Shown: piece after piece, positions 59,297 to 64,000 of the stretch
Position numbering within the stretch: position 1 is the stretch's first letter
How the letters are laid out: the number at the start of each line of letters is the position of its first letter
Origin: Sipunculus nudus
Lineage: Eukaryota; Annelida; Sipuncula; Golfingiida; Sipunculidae
DNA length: 64,000 bases
Reading direction: 5' to 3'
NCBI GenBank assembly: GCA_026874595.1
Contig: CM049318.1
Coordinates: 34,183,956 to 34,247,955, forward strand
Program-made: the position numbers and the translations under genes
Notes under the pieces: model-generated
What the model was told of the DNA's origin: nothing
Database searches by the model: none
The model's input: only the letters and a program-made list of their open reading frames with translations

Positions 59297-59430
59297 TCAC
59301 GACTTGTTCAGCAAAAGTTGTTTCACTAGCCCATTCCTCAGGAACCATCGTCTCCCCAGGGTTTCTAGCGGGACGTGATTACCCTAACAACTCTCGGTGC
59401 CGATGGCGAATTACAATCCTATCAAGTAGT
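59297..59430 (+). CDS. CUB domain exon, N-terminal part
   Basis: Acceptor CGTTAATAACAG (ends 59296) after a T-rich tract; opens in phase 1 and encodes TTCSAKVVSLAHSSGTIVSP, then FLAGRDYPNNSRCRWRI. The SGTIVSPGF and YPNNSRCRWRI pattern is the beginning of a CUB domain, with the first two cysteines. It ends at AGT|GTATGT (donor 59431), phase 0; GTGTAT three bases earlier is an alternative. It joins the TSP1 exon in frame (EEACQS-V-TTCSAKV). The rest of the CUB domain must lie after this exon and was not found before 64000. The upstream frame also starts with ATG at 59263, but that part is the polypyrimidine tract. Confidence 0.75.
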
Positions 59431-62400
59431 GTATGTATGTTTTCACTGTGTAATGACGTAAATTTGCCGTGTGCTTCTTCTCTTGAATAACTGCTTTCAG
59501 GTCGTCTTCAGAGTATTTTATAAAACATTTCTTCTTTGACCCAGAAATAATTAGCATGATACAGTGTTGTTTCATGTTGTTTCATAACAATATTACCTGG
59601 AAATGCAAAGAACTGCTATATTCACAAAGTTAATTGGACATCATATGTGAATCCAACCTGGCATCTTTAATTACATGTAATACATACAATCAGGCCTATT
59701 TTAACGAGGGCGAGTAATCTGTTTCCCTTCCTGTTGGAGAAGTGTACTGAATCAATGAGGAACGGATCAATGTTTCCAGAATGACTTAAACAGCAAAGTA
59801 AATTTCACTTGGAGTACAAGAGAACCTGCTTTATAGGTTGCTGCTTTCGAAACCTATGTTCCTGGTGCTTTGCCACCGACCAACTCACTCCGGTCTCTAC
59901 TGTCATTTCTGTTAGCGAAGCTCTGAATTTTATCTGCCTTTTACCTGAACCAAGAGCTTTGCGTCTTTCGAGTTTAAACAGTTCCGTATAGGCAAACTTT
60001 TTGTAAGCATTAGACGTTCATTTTGATGGACATTATGAAGCTTGTGCTTCAGGGACTTCCAAGAAGCATCTAGGGAATTCGTCTCCTCATAAAACATAAA
60101 ATCTATCATAACTCTCGTGTGTTCAAAGCACGTTCAGCGCGGAAGCCATACTAACATGTTTTTTTTAGGACTAACCAAGGTAGCTTGACCCCTGTTGTGT
60201 TGTGGTAGCTGCGACGTCATAATTTGGTCGTCATACCCTTGGAGAGCCTGGCATGATTGCGCACAAAATGATTAGTGTGAGAATCATATCAAACATTTTT
60301 CCGATTCTGTAACTGATTATTACTTATTCCTTCCCTTAATATCATCGGTGGTGGACAAGACTGCCTACTACCGCCGCCTTTGCACTTGGACTTTTTACTG
60401 TGGTTTCTGCTTGCTGTCAGCTGTACTGATCCACCTTTTTATTTCCTGTTTCTACTGTTCTCAAGCAAGTTACAAATGGTCTACCACGCATACTCTTACA
60501 GACTTCCAGGTTAAAGCAATACCTTAACGGCTCTTGTAGAACGGGGCCTTATTTTGGTTATATGACCGATTAAACTATTTCCTCTTTGGTGCTGTTCATT
60601 TTATCTTATGGATTTTTTTTGTGTTTGAAGTGTGCTCAACCATTACAAGGTTAGTTATTTCACTTTATTTATTCCTTTTTATCAATTTTTTTCCTTTGCT
60701 GAATGGATGAACCTGCTTTCGCGTTTGCGTCAGCAATTAATATTATAAGGTAATGTTTTAGATTTTCCTTTTGTATTTACTCTGAACAGTACTTTCTTCA
60801 TCAATGACATCAGTACTTCATTATCAGTACTTCATTTACTTCTGATATATTTACGTTTTCAATTTTGAATATTGCATTGATCTTGCCCTTTCATTTACTG
60901 GTACCCATTATATCAGATGTGCTTATTTGTTCATGGCTAAGAAAAAATGTTCTTTCTCTTGTTGATGTTCTCAATCGTTCAGATCCTGTTAAAAGTAATT
61001 TCATCATTCCTTCAAAACTATAAGGTATCTTTGTCTTTGGTGTGGCTTTTTTGATACCAGATAAGGAAGTGAAAAGCCAAAGAAAGTATTTTTGAAATAC
61101 TTTTTTGGAATAAGCTTGTAGAATGATTTGCAATCTTTATAAGAATGGGTAGCCACAGCCTGTCATCCCAAACGTCAATCCCAAACTGAAGACGATTAGG
61201 TGACAGTACAATCCTTTGGGTTCGTATCAATTATAGTATGTGCAGAATTGCACGCCATTTTTGACACTACTTTTTAATGTTCATCTAATTCTCGAACTGT
61301 CATTTTCCTGAGTCAAGACAAAAATTGACGTTATTTTGATGGGGAAAATAATAATAATTACATCCACGATTGACTTACGTGTATTCGTGCAGCAGTTTTA
61401 AATACCGGGGCTGGTTTTACTCGAAAAACTCGTCTTCGTGTCTGTCATGACGGCTTCAGTGGGAGAACCATAACTTCCAGTAGGGGATTCCTTAACAGCT
61501 CTGTTAAAATCGGAAGTCATATGTCGAAAGCAAGGATTTTTAAAAATTAAGCAATGATCGAAGCATATTTAAAATGCTACTACGTCAATAGAAAGTACCA
61601 TTTTATTTTCTTTAATAGAACAAGGTTTATTCTATCGTTATGTAAAAAAAAAATTGATATTTTATTTCATTTTGTAAAACAAAATTATATTAACTCACCA
61701 ATATTTTACGCTGTTACCGTATTTTGTGAAGGTGGAAAATAAATAAAATAAAGATTTTGATAATATTTTATTCACGTTTAAAATGTGCCCCTATAAAAAA
61801 TACCCTGATAATATCATGGAGACATAAACAGACAGAACCACAAAACGTCCAGTAAATGTTTCTACAAGGATTTTTTGAACAAAATATTTTATTTTTATGT
61901 ATAAATTGAAAACCTTTTCCTCTTCCATTGACCAAAAAATTTAATCTGGATTATGAATCTCTTAAACTCTTACAGAATCTATTATGTAATACTTTTTATG
62001 CCAAATTATATTTGACATTTCATGGTCAGTTGCACACATTTATATATATATATATATATATTAGTAAAATCAAAATGTAAATTAACAAAATGTAAAATTC
62101 CTGCTGTAAATGGAGCCCGTTTCAAATCATGCTTTGAAATTTTGCCAAAATAGCATAATTGAATGATGCTTTACAATAATTTGTTTGATAAACAAATTTA
62201 AAAATTTTGAAAGAAATCACAAACAGAAAGAAATACACAATGCATGTGTAAATAGACATGATGCCGATCGTAACATTTTACGATAATATAAAATACAATA
62301 GTTTATGTTTTGCAGAACGATTCAATATTTAATCGATTTTTTTTACTGTTAGATACAATATTAATCAAATTAATGTTCTGAAAATTTGCAAAACCGCAGG

Positions 62401-63216
62401 GCGCAAACATTAATACATTATATATACATATATTCAAAGACGTCAGTTGGAAAATCTAAAAAAAATCAATAAAACCTCAACACAACATTTGGCTTAGCAA
62501 GAAATGTTCAATAAATGTTTAAAAATAATTTTTTACAGAGAATATGTTATAGATTTTAAAGATTCTGCTTGATAATAGTAACTGATACCAATTATTAAGT
62601 CCGGAGGGAAGGAAGTCCGAAAGCGAACGGTTCTACTGTATCGAGAATTCCGACTAAAGTCCCGTGACTACCAGTCCTCAGAAAGAGCATCCTATCTGTA
62701 AAATTTTGTTGCTGAGGATAAAAATATAAGAATCAAATAAAAATAGTGAATATACACGAAATAATCAGATGCCTGGAATTTTATAAAGCAGTGAATATGT
62801 AACCTGATCTATCGAAACGGTTTGGTTCCATTATTGCATGGTGTCATCATTTTTATGTTGAAATTCAAGGAATAAATTTTAGATGAGCAACAGGTTCAAT
62901 AAAATGCCTATATCCCTTAGCATCTTCAAGACACCAGGTCGACTATAGACAGAAATTTACTTGAAGCTCCAAATGCCTTACGTGTCGATTAAGATTCTAT
63001 TATATGGTTATATTCATCAAAGATTTTACATTCAACAATCTTCTCTGTACACAAAATCGAAATTTCGTATCGAGATCGTCGTAATCGTACAGAAATCTGA
63101 AATATTTATATTTACATACCGGCCCCATGAAAATATAAATAACTTTAACAAAACCATGGCTCTAGATTTGTTGGTAATATATTTCACGGGGTGTAATATA
63201 TTACATGAAAATACAC

Positions 63217-63274
<58 letters not shown>

Positions 63275-64000
63275 TTTACAAAGCCAAAAATTAAGAACTT
63301 ATAGTTTTCTGATTATGTATCATGTATTGTATTATTCACACATTAAAAGCAGAATCATGCATAAGCAATTTAAATATATGCATGCAACTATAATTATAAT
63401 GAAACTGAATTTGGGCTGTGGCTCTTTACTGACCACAATTAAACCACTGCGTTATACACATTTGGATCACATCCCAGCACTTCTGAGTGACATCTGAGAT
63501 GGCTTCCGAGCACAAAATCGTCCATAACTTTCAGATGGATAATTATTATTCCTAGAAGGATAGTAAAGATCTTATTCTGTCGGGAAAAAAGGAAAACTGT
63601 ATTAAAGCGTTAGCATTTTGTATATGCTTTAAACTGCTTTATTTATAAAACTGTTCCTTGGTTTCCGGCTTCCGGCTTCGACTTCCAAGTTACATACACG
63701 ACCCCGCCATGACACCTTAAGTTTTTAGATCAGCTGACTGTAAGTCATCTGAGCTATAGCGATCACTCTTTGTCCGTCGTCCGTCTGTTTGTCTGTCTGT
63801 CTTGCCGTCCGTCTGTCCGTCTGTCTGTCCGTTAACCAGGCACAAATCGTAACCACTGGACCTAGAATCTTCATTCTTGACACAGTGAGAGAACTATGAA
63901 AAGTCTCCATGGAAACCTGAAATTAGGTCTCTGTTACATATCTTTTGAGCATTGGGGCCCCAAAGTACCCCCCCCCCCCCACAATAGTAAAAAAATTCAT
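59431..64000. other. intron or intergenic, no exon confirmed
   Basis: No second CUB exon is recognised. 61400-61490 codes in one frame for GAGFTRKTRLRVC, like a TSP1 core, but without the WxxW part. TA runs lie at 62040-62060 and 63219-63269. 63722-63905 is a repeat with GTCCGTCTGTCT-rich core that resembles the CGTC-rich repeats near 4100 in style. A poly-C run lies at about 63969. Confidence 0.5.

Noticed and set aside
60891-61230. Minus-strand frames of 70-80 residues
   Set aside because: No recognisable motif, no splice support; might be an old repeat but cannot be shown.
63725-63910. Frame with TDRQTDRR repeats
   Set aside because: Product of a GTCTGTCCGTCT simple repeat.

Overview
The window looks like AT-rich animal nuclear DNA, most likely from a mollusc (a bivalve is my best guess from the repeat types, not proven). 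The evidence is many short, mostly phase-1 exons of extracellular modules (EGF, LDL-receptor class B propeller, sushi, MAM, TSP1, CUB) in multi-kb introns, Tx1/L1-like and CR1/L2-like LINEs, tRNA-derived SINEs, an LTR-element relic, microsatellites and several tandem or fold-back repeats. There is no sign of bacterial operons or CRISPR.

Plus strand, 402-37021: exons that can be joined in one frame with only one unresolved junction. In order they encode an EGF module, a six-bladed YWTD-type beta-propeller, a second EGF module, three sushi modules (the middle one with an in-frame stop), one transmembrane helix, and then, on the predicted cytoplasmic side, a subtilisin-like (S8) serine protease domain with Asp, His, Asn and Ser catalytic positions all present. 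A stop codon and AATAAA follow at 37019-37310. The 5' end lies before the window. A membrane receptor whose cytoplasmic tail is an S8 protease is the most unusual reading of the window. A possible two-exon minus-strand gene (28231-29272) sits in its 6.4-kb intron before the transmembrane exon.

Plus strand, about 52508-59430 and beyond: a second modular gene with a MAM domain (carrying a TAA), three TSP1 repeats in one exon, and the beginning of a CUB domain. The TSP1 exon has been tandemly duplicated together with a piece of a LINE, and the upstream copy is truncated. A lone exon at 42366-42559 with a hydrophobic N-terminal segment may begin this gene or another one.

The rest is intron or intergenic DNA shaped by repeats: a minus-strand Tx1-like LINE (about 2529-8100) split by a 2.6-kb block of palindrome-bearing tandem repeats; a plus-strand Tx1-like LINE relic (13450-15030); 66-bp direct repeats (15562 and 16253); duplicated sushi introns and a 410-bp tandem array (19700-26270); reverse-oriented tRNA-SINE pieces (20076, 35280); a 350-bp fold-back element (36300-36650); octamer-rich ends of a probable DNA transposon (42785-45085); a minus-strand gag-pol relic (45950-47860); a 138-bp hairpin (52612-52749); and a CR1/L2-like LINE (56700-58890). 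From 59431 to the end I see only possible weak relics and simple repeats.
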